Of a DNA stretch of 64,000 nt, positions 33,110 to 45,617 are shown piece after piece. Source of the stretch: Dactylonectria macrodidyma. Taxonomy: Eukaryota; Ascomycota; Sordariomycetes; Hypocreales; Nectriaceae. Numbering within the stretch: the first letter of the stretch is position 1; the number at the start of each line of letters is the position of its first letter. The stretch is taken from the NCBI GenBank assembly GCA_020744425.1, contig JAGMUV010000005.1, positions 4,154,001 through 4,218,000 on the forward strand, read 5' to 3'. The notes under the pieces are model-generated. The model searched no databases. It was not told the origin of the DNA and saw only the letters and a program-made list of their open reading frames with translations. The translations under genes were made by a program, and so were the position numbers.

Positions 33110-33132
33110 GGTGAGGGTGAGGGTGAGGGTGA
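33110..33132. repeat. GGTGAG hexamer repeat in SCOT leader
   Basis: Nearly four GGTGAG units, read as CTCACC on the SCOT sense strand, 20-45 bp before its ATG. This is a pyrimidine-rich leader repeat. Confidence 0.8.
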
Positions 33133-33617
33133 CGGGGAGCAGGATGAAGGAAGAGAGAGATTCCAAGCTGCAGTTGTCGCCAGCAAGAGCTACAGTCGGC
33201 AAGGGATCGAGAGGAAGTTAATTAATCGATCAGTCAGTCAATTCGACCAAGGCGATCAAAAACCGAATCAGGTCACGTTAGGGGAAGAGAGGAGAAGCGT
33301 CAAAGCCGGGGGAAGAGAGCAGCCATGATGGAGCGGCCGTCATGGGCATTGGCGGGGGTTTTATTTAGGTATTATCCCAGAAATCCAAGCCTCCAGGGCC
33401 CGTGGCTGGCCGCTATTCGGGGCGTTCGGGGGCCACACCGGGTAGACAAGGATGGTTGCATTCCGCATTCCGCCCCTCGGAAGAGAGATTCGGCATTCGT
33501 TCGGGAGGGAGATCGAGCATGACAAGTTGTTAGACTGGTGGTAATCATTTTATTAGTGTACTCAATGCACTGCCTACGTGTAGCAACCCCTCTATTGCCC
33601 CTCTTTGGGTCTGTTTA

Positions 33618-33620
<3 letters not shown>

Positions 33621-33651
<31 letters not shown>
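33621..33651. repeat. CT dinucleotide microsatellite
   Basis: About fifteen CT units followed by a short C-run, in noncoding DNA. Confidence 0.9.
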
Positions 33652-33653
<2 letters not shown>

Positions 33654-34065
33654 CCTGTACGTTGTATGTAGTGGAAAGTAGGGGGTCAGTCTGGCCTGTG
33701 ATGCCCCGTCGCCCAGTCCGTCATGATTATTTACCCTTGCTTTTGTATCCCATCCCATGATCCCATACCCTTACCCGCTACAGCTGCTTTCACTGCTCTT
33801 ACTTCTTACTTATCCTGTCTGATAACCCCCCTGGCCCCAATTCCCAACCTTTTATCATCCTAAATTTATTCCTTCATTTCTTCTTTGTCCTGCTCCCTCA
33901 ACGGCTGCCGGCTTCCGAAAGGCGGAAAGTGGCGGAGAGGCTTCCCCCTCATAACCCATGACCTCCTAATTACCAAGAGCTCCTTTCCCATCCCCCATCC
34001 CCCACCCCCAGGTCCGGATCTTTGCAGCTCCTCCGAGTTTAGCGGCGGGGGTCCAAGTCCGGGGC

Positions 34066-34095
34066 ATGGCCTCTGATGGCCTCTGATGGCCTCTG
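34066..34095. repeat. Three tandem copies of a 10-bp unit
   Basis: The unit ATGGCCTCTG is repeated three times without mismatch. No function is apparent. Confidence 0.85.
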
Positions 34096-34889
34096 AGTCG
34101 TCGTTTAATTTAGCGATCGTGATTTTTTAGCTGTTTATTTGCCAAGTTAGCCTGTAAGTGGACAAGTCGGGATTATGCTGTGGCGGATAAGTGGTTTTCC
34201 GCCGCGTACAAGTTCCCACACCCGGCTGTTCGTTTCGGGAGTTGACCGCGGGCATCATCCGTGGCTTTGAACTGGTACATGATTACCTACCTAGCAGCCA
34301 ACAGTATTACTTAGGCGCGTCGATAGTTGAAGATGTAGAACTGGTTGTCCCGTTTTCCCGCCCCAATCAAGTGTACAAAGTACCGAATAACTGAACCGAG
34401 CCCTACAGCAGTGCGGTCCGACCGCCATATTGCGGACCGAACACCACGGAGCAACACGGATCGATGAACAACCTACCTAGGTTGTAGTCCTGGAAGAACA
34501 GATGACTGGTTGCTGGCACATGTCAGTGATTGGTGTCCGTTATTTACACAGTTCCCCGTACTTTTCCCTCAATTAATATTAGCATTATCAATCGTGTGTC
34601 TGCTTCCTGGGTCCCACAACCACCACCAGGATCTAGGGACTGACTGTATCGCCGTACCCATCCAAACACGAGTGCCCAACATCCACCACGGTGACAATGC
34701 TTGAACCCTCGAAAATATATTCTCGTAACTCCCAACGCTCCGTTTTAAACAATCAGCCCTTCCTCCACAAATAATCAACTCTTTCCCTTCATCCATACTG
34801 CACGTCATGCCTTCCCGGATATTCCTTTACCCCCAGCAGCTTTCCCATGACCTGCTGAGTGCCGTATAGGGCTGTACGCATACAAGACA

Positions 34890-35705
34890 TCAGACGCGAA
34901 TGTTTCCCGGGTGATATGCCACGAGGCCAAATAGGTTGCCTTCAGGGTCCATAAACTCGCCAATGTCCATCATGCCTCTGATTCCAAACCGGAGCGACTT
35001 GACAACACCGAGGTTGGCCTCAATCCTATCCGCCGCGTCGCCGATGTCGGGCACCCGGAGATGGCACACAGTTCCTCCGCCCCGTGCCTGCATCGCTTCT
35101 GCTTGTACCTCAATCCATGTGGCTGACACATGGCTCCGTTGGAGCAGAGCGCCCGCGATGTTGTGGCTGTTGTTCGATGAGTCGCGAGTGAAGAAGCTCA
35201 TGGCCCGTGCATCGAATGGCGACGATCCGTGCCGCCTCATAGCGTCGTCGCTCGAGTCGGGCCTGTTGATATCGCCTAGGAACGTCCATCCAAAGCACCG
35301 GGAGTAGAACGCTTCAGCCCTGCGGATATTGAAACAAGAGATCATGATGAACTCGGAAGGCGGTCCCATGTCGGGCAACTTGACCACTGCTTGGTGGTCC
35401 AACGCGGAGACCCTGACCTCGTGAGGCTGACTCCCACCTAGTGACCAACCCATCGGAACCGGCACTACATTCATTGTCTTAAGGCTTTGCGGGTGCAGCT
35501 CAGCAAAGCCACCGTCAAACTCGACCTCGCCAACTACAACCTGGGGAGGAACCGAGCCAGACGAGATGGGCAATGGCGTCCGCTGCTCGAATTCGCTCTG
35601 CGTTGGACTATATCCATGCAACAAGCCTGGTATCGGTGAAGGCGTTCTCGTGTCTATGGGTGACAGTTGAGAAGAAGCTGTGACTTGACTCGAAAAGGCC
35701 CACAT
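34890..35705 (-). CDS. VOC (glyoxalase/bleomycin-resistance/dioxygenase fold) protein
   Basis: One exon, 271 aa. The N-terminal 120 residues are variable and Ser/Pro-rich. The C-terminal half shows a vicinal-oxygen-chelate module: FIMISCFNIRRAEAFYSRCF followed by GWTFLGD, then ATWIEVQAEAMQARGGGTVC, DIGDAADRIEANLGVVKSLR and GEFMDPEGNLFGLVAYHPG. The closing F-DPEGN-FGL pattern is the strongest mark of the superfamily. Substrate and metal cannot be told; the usual metal ligands of glyoxalase I are not clearly in place. The frame is open to 35825 and may include 5' leader or an upstream exon. I chose the ATG at 35705 (MWAFSSQ) as the first one with a protein-like sequence after it. Confidence 0.78.
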   Translation of the reverse strand: MWAFSSQVTASSQLSPIDTRTPSPIPGLLHGYSPTQSEFEQRTPLPISSGSVPPQVVVGEVEFDGGFAELHPQSLKTMNVVPVPMGWSLGGSQPHEVRVSALDHQAVVKLPDMGPPSEFIMISCFNIRRAEAFYSRCFGWTFLGDINRPDSSDDAMRRHGSSPFDARAMSFFTRDSSNNSHNIAGALLQRSHVSATWIEVQAEAMQARGGGTVCHLRVPDIGDAADRIEANLGVVKSLRFGIRGMMDIGEFMDPEGNLFGLVAYHPGNIRV

Positions 35706-36885
35706 GCTGATTTGCTGATGGAGGAAGAGACCCGAGCGAACGACTCCACCTAAGGTAGGGAGTGAGAGGAGATGTGAAATGTGAGAAAAGGTATAAATAT
35801 GTTTGACACAAGACCAAGGAAACAAGAGAAAGGGAAACGAGCAGAGGGAAACGCAACAAGGTATTCCGTGTCGAGAGGCGGCTCGATGAAATGACCATGG
35901 GTTCCCTGCTACTTAAGGTCAGGACAGTCCCTGATTCAGCTGTGGACAAGTGAATCAGAAAGGACAGGTCTGGGGAAGAATATCCGACCACCTGCATATC
36001 GGAGCCGCCTTTGGAAAGGTGCGCGGAAGCAAGGAGTTGTGATACAAGACACTGCACCGCCTAGTTTCGGGCTCACCAACACGGGCCAAGCGTTCCAAGC
36101 AGAACTTGGGTCTTACCTGAGGGGGGGCGTGTACTCTGGCATCTGGACGTGATTGAATACCCACGTCGCACGTAGACTCTGTCCTTTGTTGAATCCGTGG
36201 AAATAAGCTGTCATCATAGTCCTACCCTCTCATCAGGGAGGTATCCCAGCTCGACACATGGATCTGCGTTCAGCACGAATGTGCCAAACAGTCCGTTTGT
36301 GGTGTCAGGACGGTGTCGCCATTGTCTTGCTAGCATCCGTAGCCCCGACTAAGAAACGCTCAAAGCGAAGGCACCATCGCGTTCGAGGCTGGATGTCTCG
36401 GGTTTTAATGAACTCCCTCGTCGAGCCCAGCAGAGAGCCAAGTCAAGTGGATCACGGCGTTCTGCAAGGCGTCGAGTTGCCAAAGTTACGCAGGCAAGGG
36501 TTTGCTGAGTGTGGGAATTGGGCACTTGGGGAGCGAATGGGAGCCATCAGCTGAATCTCGCCTTAGATTAGAGCATGCAAGGCCTTCCCTTGCCTTTGGA
36601 CTGTCGCGTCCATTACGGAATAGCAGTGGTTGAGTCGTGGGGCTTCTGATGTCAGCGATCTGAAAATCGGTCTTGACCTGGGGCAGCGACGGGAGTAGCT
36701 GACAGGGTACGTACCATTTCCGATAAGCCACCAGCAATCCTTATCGCCCCGCAGTGTTTGACATGCTCAGAAAAAAAATTACCAGACGCCAGAAAAGCGC
36801 CAGTAGGTGATGATCCAAGAAGACGGACCCCATAACCAAACCCACGGGAATCAGCATCGCCACAGCCCTGCACCTCGCTCTCGCC
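35706..36885. other. Divergent promoter region, VOC protein and UTP22
   Basis: 1.2 kb between divergent starts. Only short, motif-free frames are present. No gene or repeat of note. Confidence 0.55.
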
Positions 36886-39800
36886 ATGCAGTCCAGCTTC
36901 AAACGCCGGAAGCTCGACCACTCGCGCCCTGGCCTGAGGCATGATGCCCTCATCGACTTCGAGTCGCGCAGCTCGGCCCGTGTCTCAACCGCCAGCACCT
37001 TCGTCTTGCAGACAGACGAGTTGCTCAAGGAAGCCAAACTCGACTACGGCAAGACATTGAAGGGCGTCGACGACCACTTGCATCGCCTCAAGGCCGCTAT
37101 TGATTCGGCAACTTCTCACGACCCCGTGCCCGTGAGCTCACCTCCAGACCTTGCGCCACAATGTCACATAATAAACTGATATTTCTAGATCACCGAAGCC
37201 ACGACCAAGTTTGAGAAGAAGCACCGCATTGTCATTCCCTACCCCGAGCCGAAGCCCGCCAAAGATGCCCCCTACAAGCTTTCGTTCGAGAAGCCCGCCC
37301 AGTACAATGTCGTCGGTAGCTATGTCGCCAAGTCCATGGTTAAGACGCAAGACCAGTTTGGCGTCGACATGGTTGTCCAGATGCCCAAGTCTATGTTCCA
37401 GGACAAGGACTACACGAGCATGCGCTATTTCTATCGAAGGGCATACTACATTGCATACATAGCGGCCCGCGTTAAGAAGGAGCTGGGAGATTCCATGGAC
37501 TTGGGCTTTGAGTTACTCAACGAGAATCCTCTATTACCCATCCTTGTTCTCCGGCCTAAGCCCGAGGAGGACGAAGAGGACGAGGCGACCGACAAGGTGG
37601 CCAAGAGCAAGGCAAGCAAGAAAAAGCCCCAAAGGTCTCCATACGTGATCCGACTCATTCCATGTGCGCCCGAGGGACTCTTCCCCAAAAACAAGCTGCT
37701 CCCGACCTCAAACAGCAACCGCAGCGGGGAAGCTGTTGACAAGAAGTCAGTGCAATCCGGGACTCCCTTTTACAACTCTACCCTCAAAGCCGAGGAGACC
37801 TTCATCCCCTATCTGAAACTCCTCACCCACACCAAGAACGAATGCCCTGCCTTTACCGATGCCTGTGCTCTCGGCCGGATCTGGCTCCAGCAAAGGGGCT
37901 TCGGTAGCTCTGTGTCTCGAGGTGGATTTGGTCACTTCGAATGGGCCGCCATGGTTGCCCTGTTGCTTCAGATGGGTGGTCGCAATGGCCAAGCGGCGCT
38001 CTCGACTGCCCTCAGCGGCACCGAGCTGTTCAAAGCCGCCGTGCAGTTCCTCTCAACCACCGATTTTAACAAGAAGCCATTTGTTTTCGCGCCCTCAAAA
38101 ACGAATATCGACTCCGTCCGGGAATCTGGCCCCGTCATGTTTGACCCGGTTCGCGAGCTCAACCTTCTCTTCAAGATGAGCCCGTGGTCAGCGAGCCTAT
38201 TGCAGACGTATGCCAAGTCGACTACGGATCTCCTCGCCGACGAAGCTGCTGAGAAGTTTGAGCCGACTTTTATTATCAAGACCGACTCGGCGCTACAAAC
38301 CTTCGATGCCATTTTCGAAATCAAAACCCCGGATATTTCCAAACCGTCACAGTCGGCCGATCGCCGTGGTCCGGTCTGGGATTTCAGTTTGGAAGCGCAC
38401 AAGATCTTGAAGAAGGCGTATGGAAACAGAGCAGAGCTTGTTCACTTCCAGCAGCCTCCAAAGGCTGGCTGGTCGTTGGCCGCTCATCAGCCTGCCGAGT
38501 CTGATGAGGTATACTTTTTGGTTGTTTTCGAGTCTATGCAAATGTCTCGCCAGATGGAGCATGGTCCTCCTGCTGAAGAGCAAAAGGACGCTGCCAGGTT
38601 CCGCCAGTTCTGGGGTGACAAGGCTGAGCTTCGTCGTTTCAAGGACGGTAGCATCCTCGAATGTGTTGAGTGGTCAAATAAGGGAGCTGTCGAGATCTGC
38701 GAGGAGATTGCTGCCCATGCGTTGAAGCGTCACCTGAAGATTGTGAAGGAAGAGCTGACGGCCTTGGGCGCCGGCTTGTCTTCGATCATCAGCTTGACTC
38801 ACTTGGATAAGGAGGCTTTTGACGCAGCACGACGGTCGTTTCAGACTCTCGAACATGACATCCGAAACCTGGAAGAACTGCCGTTACAGATCAGGCAACT
38901 CTCGCCTGTATCGCCAGCTGCTCGGTACACTTCCATTGCGCCTCCGATCATGGGCTATCACAGCGGCTCCATCCAACCCATCGACGTCAACCTCTACTTT
39001 GAAGCCTCGAGCAAGTGGCCTGATAACCTCGTCGCCATCCAGGAAACCAAAATCGATTTCCTGCTTGATTTTGACAAACGTCTCACCGCCGCCAAGGACA
39101 CCATCACCACATACCTCGGCCGAGAGAACAGGGACATTGGGATCGAAAACCTGGCGTATCTTGACATCGTTTACGATAACGGCGCGGCGTTCCGGCTTCG
39201 CATCTACTGTGACCTTGAGCAAACTCTCCTGGAGAGACAGATCTCCAACAAGACCCTGGAGCAACACGTACGCGAGCAGTCGGAGGCGGCTCTCGCCAGT
39301 TCCAACTGGTTCTTCGCAGCCCTGCCTCTTCACTCTCAGACCATCGCCACCTTTTGCACGAGGCTACATCCCCTATCGCAGACGATCCGACTGGTAAAGC
39401 ACTGGTTCAACAGCCACAAGCTCTCGAGCCACATCAGCGAGGAGCTCATCGAGCTCTTCGTCCTACACGTCTTCCTCCAGCCCTACCCCTGGAGGACGCC
39501 CACGAGCGTCGCCACCGGCTTCCTGCGCACGTTGTCCTTCCTCTCCCGCTGGGACTGGCGTGACGAGCCTCTGATTGTCGACTCGGCCGAGACGATGACC
39601 AGCGACGACCGCTCTGCCGTGCTCAGGGAGCTCGAGGCGTGGCGCAAGCGTGATCCCAACATGAACCACACCGTCATGGTCGTCGCCACGTCCAACGCGC
39701 CCTCAGGCCTCGAGTACACCCGCTCCAGCCCCTCCAAGCTCGTCGCATCACGCATGACCCGCCTCGCCAAGGCCGCCTGCAAGCTGCTCAAAGAGTCCGC

Positions 39801-40269
39801 GCACTCTCTCGACGGAGCCGCGCTCTTCCACACCTCCCTCGCTGACTACGACGTCCTCTTCCACCTCTCCCCCAAGGCCGTCCGCGCCATCCTCCGCGAC
39901 GCCGCCTCCAACCCGGCCGCCCGTCGCGTCTCCCACTTCAAGAACCTCGACGACCGCACTGGCCGCGCTCCGCTGCCCGTCCGCGCCCACCCCGTCGACG
40001 TCCTCGCTCGGGAGCTGCAGCGCGTCTACGACGACACGCTGATCTTCTTCCGCGGCAGCAGCGGCGACGACAACGGCGATGATGCTGTCATCGGCGCCAT
40101 CTGGAACCCCAAGCTGCAGCAGCAAAAGTTCCGTGCTGGGCTGCCATATAATTTTAGCAAGGTCGATGCCGAGGAGGGCGATGTGGTCGAGGTCAATCGG
40201 ACAGCCGTGCTTTTGGAGATTGCGAGGATTGGCGGTGAGCTGATCAAGAAGATCGAAGAGCTGGATTAG
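36886..40269 (+). CDS. UTP22: Utp22/NOL6 (Nrap) U3 snoRNP component
   Basis: Exons 36886-37131 and 37189-40269, 1108 aa. The protein is colinear with the Nrap/NOL6 family: an N-terminal helix (SFKRRKLDH), then YNVVGSYVAKSMVK and VDMVVQMPKSMFQDKDYTSM, a second block GRIWLQQRGFGSSVSRGGFG and FEWAAMVALLLQMGG, a later RQFWGDKAELRRFKDGSILE, and a C-terminal LVKHWFNSHKLSSHISEELI and PYPWRTPTSVATGFLRTLSF. The fold is built of nucleotidyltransferase/poly(A)-polymerase-like modules that have lost activity. In yeast Utp22 works with Rrp7 in the small-subunit processome on U3-guided 18S rRNA maturation in the nucleolus. The length is close to NOL6 (about 1150). The only intron (57 nt) is in phase 0. Confidence 0.96.
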
Positions 40270-40532
40270 ACAGCCCAATAGTGGGATCATGTCAAATATA
40301 TACCCGCAAAATATTGAAAAGGATGGATAGATAAAAGCAACTACGGTCCATTAGTGTTCATAAAGCACACACCGTTCACATATTCAACCTTGTTTGTCCC
40401 TACTTAACGCCGTGCCATGGTATAGATGCATATATACAAGTTCTTTCACTCCCTTGTTGGACCTCTCGTACAATCCCTAAGAATCCATCCCATCTATTCC
40501 AGTTAATCCCATGTTTAACGTTTTAAGTACTC

Positions 40533-43500
40533 TCATCGGCCATCCCGCTTCTCCACCTGCTGCGTCGAGAAGGAGCAGAACTTATCCTTGATGGCGACGA
40601 CCTCGTACGTGCCCTCCTGGCTGGCCTTTACGACCTTACTGTGCTCGTACGAGACATCGTGGCGCGTCTCGAGGACGACGCTCCTCTGGCCCCTCTTCTC
40701 GTTGGTGCTGCGGGTGTAAGTGAACTCGAAGGGCGGCGTGCCCCAGAACTCGAAGAGGATATCCACCTCGTTGCCTTCGTGAATGTCCACGCGTGACTGC
40801 TGGCCGCGGCTGATTTGGACACTGGGCAGTGGGTGAATCATCTTGGGGAGGTTGACTACTGCGCGGCATTCCGATGCCTTGTCCGAGACGCTAGTGATGA
40901 TGAACTCGCCAGGTTTCTCAGCGATACGGCGGAAGTTGGTTGTGGGCGACTTAGCGTTCCACTTGCCATTAAAGTCGTACGAAATATCGAAGGGCGGTGT
41001 TCCAGACAGGGTGTAGGCGATGCGCTCGCCGACGCAGAAGTCCTGCCTAGATTCAAGGGGGTAGATAGACGGGGCATCATAGAGTTGGATCTGGACTGAC
41101 GGACCGCTATTGTCGAACTTTCGCTGGCAACCACGCGCGTCACGGACTGTGCGGATACGGACCTGCTGGATGCCGAGGCGAAGATGCTGTCGGGGAATCC
41201 TCATGCCGTATGATTTCGAGTCGATAGAGGGAAGGCTATAGGTCTCGGCAGGAGAACCAGCCTGATGCTTGATCTCGACTTCGACATAGAAAGGCGCGAC
41301 ACCAGTAAGGGTGATGGGGATCTTGTCCTCATTCTCCTGTTCCTCCATGCAGAACTTGAACGACTGTCCTGGCTTAGTGAACGCTGCAGAAGGCTTCGCG
41401 TTGACTCGTTGCGTGATGATCAGAGGATGCAAGTTTTCGTCTGTATCGTAGAGGTTATCTGCGAGGGCAGAGAACTTATAGGTGTAGTCACCAGCCTTGG
41501 AGGTGTCCATGGAGATGGCTGCCTTAGATAGAGCAGCATCAAAGGCCTTGCTGCTGAGGGCGCTAGAACCGTGGAAAGGCTTGTGGTTGATCTCGTAGTT
41601 CACGCGGTAAGGAGGAGAGCCTACACTATGTTAGACAAGTTATGGATCGTCTGTGGGAGATCTCCTTACCCTTGAGGTTGACCTCGAATCCATCAATATC
41701 ACCTTCGCAGACTTCCTGCTTTATAAACTTATCATTTTCGGACTCGATACTGCTCATCGCGACAAGTGAGATTTCCGGGCGTGGGAACCAATCAACTCGG
41801 AACTTGGATGCGAGTTGATCAACAATTCCGGGGCACTGGTTATCCCTGACATCGACAATCTCCCAGTCACCACGAGACTTGACGAAGATGTAATCGTTAG
41901 CATTGCTTGCAACCATTGTCGTGGTCTCGCCGCTGCCATTGAGGTTGCGGTAGGAGACGGTCCAGGGTGCTTCTCCCTGGAGACGAAGAGGCAGTTGCAA
42001 GGGCGTGTGCGCAACAGCTGTGATGCTCTTCTTGTGCTCGACAAGTCCGAACGCTGCGCGCGGTTGCTGGCGTCTAACGACAATCTTAACTTCATCTTCG
42101 AGGAATGCGCGGCATCCACGCTTGTCCTGGATGCTCTTCAAAGCAAGGATATACTCGCCGCCCTTGCCAAGAGTACCCGTCTTGATCTTAAACGTGTTGC
42201 TCTCGACATTGTTGACATGCTGTGGCTTCCGCTTTCCTTCATGGACAACCTCCCATTCCAGATTGAACGGGGCGTCACCGTAGAGAGTGACATCCAATTC
42301 CACCTCGGAATCCAGACAAGCGTTGATGGTCTTGAGAGAAGACATGATAGATGCCGATGCCGCAGGCTTAACAACTTGTTCTAGGACCTTGTCTTCGCCT
42401 GTAAGAGGCAGACCAGTGTAGATGGCATCGCCGATCGACCTGAAAACATACTTGTAGTGACCAGCAACCTTGGGCACCAAATCCAATTGAGATCGGAGGC
42501 CACTGATCCGAAGAACTTGCTTGGTCAATTCATTGTCTGAGACACGGTCGTATCTGACAATGAAAGGAGGGGTTCCAACGAGGTCCAAGTCAACACGCAG
42601 ACCGATGGAGTTACCCGCGCACTTGTCGGGGATCTCGTCAGATCTGATGGAGAGTTGTGGCTCGAGAGGGTTCAGGAGGAGACAAGAGGATGGCTCGTCG
42701 ACTTCTCCCTTGCAAGAGCCGCTGGACACAGACTTCAGGGTGTAGAGGCCAGGTTCGGAGACTGATGGCTTGTGGTGCGAGTTTTCGGCCGAAAACGTAG
42801 CAACAGAGACCTTGTCACCATGATCTCCGCTGTTGGTCAGGGAATCGATGGGTGAGAACTCCCATGTGATGTCATGGTAGGTATCCCCGACAGGACCAGC
42901 CATGGAGAAACCGACGGGAAGCTTGGCTGAATTACCCTTGGCGACCTTCAGTGGATTTCGGAGGTCACAGCCTTGCATGCGGATCTTGGGTCGCTCCTCG
43001 ACAGTAAAGTTGTGCGTCAGGCCATCGGGTCGAGACTTGTCAGGTTCTTCCTCCGACGGGGTGTACTTGACGACATTTCCAAACGCATCATAGACTTCGT
43101 CGACGGAATACTGCCAAATGCCTGACCAAGTCATCGATTCGTTGAGGCCAACGGTGACCTTTGAGGGTCGGACCCAAGAAATATCATCGTCATTTCCCAT
43201 AATGGCATTCGAGGAAGCACCTAGGAGGGGGGATGAGAACCCATCGGGCTGAAGACTCTGGAAGTGGAAGCTGCGGTCCTTGTCATTGATGGTACGGCTG
43301 TAGACAATCTTCAGAGGCGGTGTCCCGACCACCTCCAGAGAGAGATCCGAGAGGTCGTGAACGCATCGCCGCGGGTCGGTTGTCACCTTGATCCTAGCCT
43401 CCGGACAAGGAACCACATATGTATCCTTAGTGGTCCGCTGAACTTCGAGCTTGTACTCGTCCAGAACCTTTCCCAGTCGATAGACACCCGGCTTCTTAAC

Positions 43501-44420
43501 CTGGTATTCCCACTGGAAGCCAGGCGTGGTTTGATCGGACGTGGAGTCCCGAATCTGCTTGGCGACCTTGTTCACTGTGCGGCTGGGCACCTTGATTGTC
43601 TCCTCCTTGTTTGTTTCGAGGTCGATGCGAATAAGCTCAATCTCGGCCGGGATGCTAGCGTTGAAGTAGATAGGCAGAGAGATGCCAGTCTTGCTCTTGC
43701 CGCTGAGGCAGAAGGGGTGATGCTCGGGGTTGAGAACTGCGGAGCCCTCAGGCAGGATGTTGATGATTTGCTTTCCCATGATCAGAGAATGGTTGTTGAG
43801 GATGTTCGACACCTTGACATTGTGTTCTGAGACGGAGAGTTCACGGTCGTAGAGGACCTTAACGAAGCCGACGAGCCATGTTTGCCACGGGAGCTGAGAC
43901 TTCAAGTTAGCTTGCGTTGGACAGATGATTTCCTAGTTTATCCGCTTACGGGAATATTAAACATCAACATGTAGTTGATGACGAGGTGGAGGGAGAAGAA
44001 GGTGGTGACAATGGGCTGTGATAGCTCTAGCCATGGTATCCTCAATTCGGGAATGCCGAAGAGAAAGGCAAAGTCGATGAAGATCCACTTCAAGAATAGC
44101 CACCAAGATGTCTCTCCGTCTTCAAAGACCTGAAGCCAGTCGTAAAGCTTCCATGCCCAGAGCAAGACGTAGATGCCAAAAGCGTACAAACGCTGTTGGG
44201 GGGCATCGAGGACGGTCAAAGGGATGACGGGTTGGGCGGCGGGATTTGGCGCGGCAACATTCTCGGGTGCGAGTGGCAAAGTCGGTGACCTAGGGCCAGC
44301 GCTTTTAGCAGAGGATGTCGAGCCGACAGAGGAAGGGGTTTGTTGTTGTTGGTTGTATCGTCGAGCAGCGGTAGCTGGGGTTGCTGGATAGCCAGACCGC
44401 AAGCGGGGAGTCGCGCTCAT
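40533..44420 (-). CDS. POM152: Nucleoporin POM152 (pore membrane protein)
   Basis: Exons, on the minus strand: 44420-43950, 43893-41670 and 41620-40533, 1260 aa. The N terminus faces the cytoplasm or pore in the family and is Ser/Pro/Gln-rich. Hydrophobic segments lie at about residues 79-96, 106-124 and 136-154. The rest is a lumenal array of immunoglobulin-like repeats, each seen as a GTPPF or GDAPF turn followed by YDR/YSR-type strands (for example [80 protein letters not shown]). I count at least seven such turns. POM152 anchors the nuclear pore membrane ring. The length matches fungal orthologues. It converges with UTP22 with 263 bp between stops. Confidence 0.96.
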
Positions 44421-45617
44421 CGCATTCGCATTCCGTAGAAAAATAGGCGTCTAGAGGAGAAAAAGCATCAGTGGAAAATGGCGGCCAGCCAAGAAAGCGA
44501 GTCGTGGTTGGCGATGTCGTGGGTGGTGTTTTTGCAGCGATGGTGGTGTGCACCGTGATCAAAAGACAGAAATTCCTTGGGACAAAAAGCCGTCACGTCA
44601 GAACGCGACTTGTGAAAGCCCGAAGAAACAGGCTGCTGCGTGGTGCTGCCCGCTGGGAAATGCACTAGAGCTACCCCCAGCTCCAGCGCCCAATGGCCAC
44701 TTTCAGGGGTGTTGATTGGCTGCAGAGCCCGGGAGTGCGCTAGCAAGCCAAGGGTTTTTACCACTGAAGACAGCTGAGTTGGAGGGCTTGGCGTGCAGAC
44801 ACTGCGCATGATTGGTCGAAAAGCAGGCGGTGGATGTATTTACAACTGTCCCTTCCTGGGCAAGCCTTATTATGAGCTACCTACCCACCTATCCATGCAA
44901 CCAACCGTCCATGAGATCTCATCTCATTCTTGATGATCAACAAGCAGAGTCGCCCGCTCCTCTCCAATACGCCTTCTCCAATAAATTCACCGCTAATTTC
45001 AAAGTCGATGGCTGCCTTGCTTGCAGTTTTCCTCTCATCCAAATCGGTGGCACCGACAAGCAGTTACTGCCAGAAGCCGACGGATAGCCACATCAACAAC
45101 AACAGCCTCCCTGGGCTTCCGGTCGGAACTCATACTGTTAAGTGAGGTACACTACGTAAATCCTAGATACCCAGCTCTCATGTAGCCAAATTTGAGTCCT
45201 CTGTCAGTGATTCATCCCTGTTCCTTTTCTCACTTCCTCCTTCATCCCTCTCAAATATTGCCATCAACCGAGTACACAACGTTTGCTTCCGAAGGCCTGG
45301 ATATCGTCAGGAACGTCATTTAGGGTGTCAAACGGCTAGGCAAACAATTGAATGCCTGGGGCGGAAACTTGACAACCTTTCAACTCGCTTGCATACAGTC
45401 AACGGCTTTCCTCTTCCAACAACTCGCCATTGCTCCGGGCTGATCATGGGCTTGTCCTTTGTTTCTTGCACACGCACAACCCCCATGCACTTTTCTCGCC
45501 CATCCTTCCCAGCCCAGCACCCTTCCTTCACCTCTCACTTACTGGTTCTTCCACATCACGAACTCCAACACGCCCTCAGATCGTCCACCTCAGCCCAAAT
45601 GCTAGCTTCTGTCCACA
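44421..45617. other. Divergent promoter region, POM152 and UCH gene
   Basis: 1.2 kb between divergent starts. Several short frames upstream of the UCH start could act as upstream ORFs but show no conservation signal I can judge. No other gene. Confidence 0.55.

Larger units (their letters stand above)
33089..34889. other. Intergenic region with simple repeats
   Basis: No protein gene is supported. It includes the SCOT promoter, a GGTGAG repeat just upstream of the SCOT start, a CT microsatellite and a 10-bp triple repeat, listed separately. Confidence 0.55.

Noticed and set aside
39748..40290. 180-codon minus-strand frame
   Set aside because: Antisense to the C-terminal part of Utp22, which is conserved on the plus strand.
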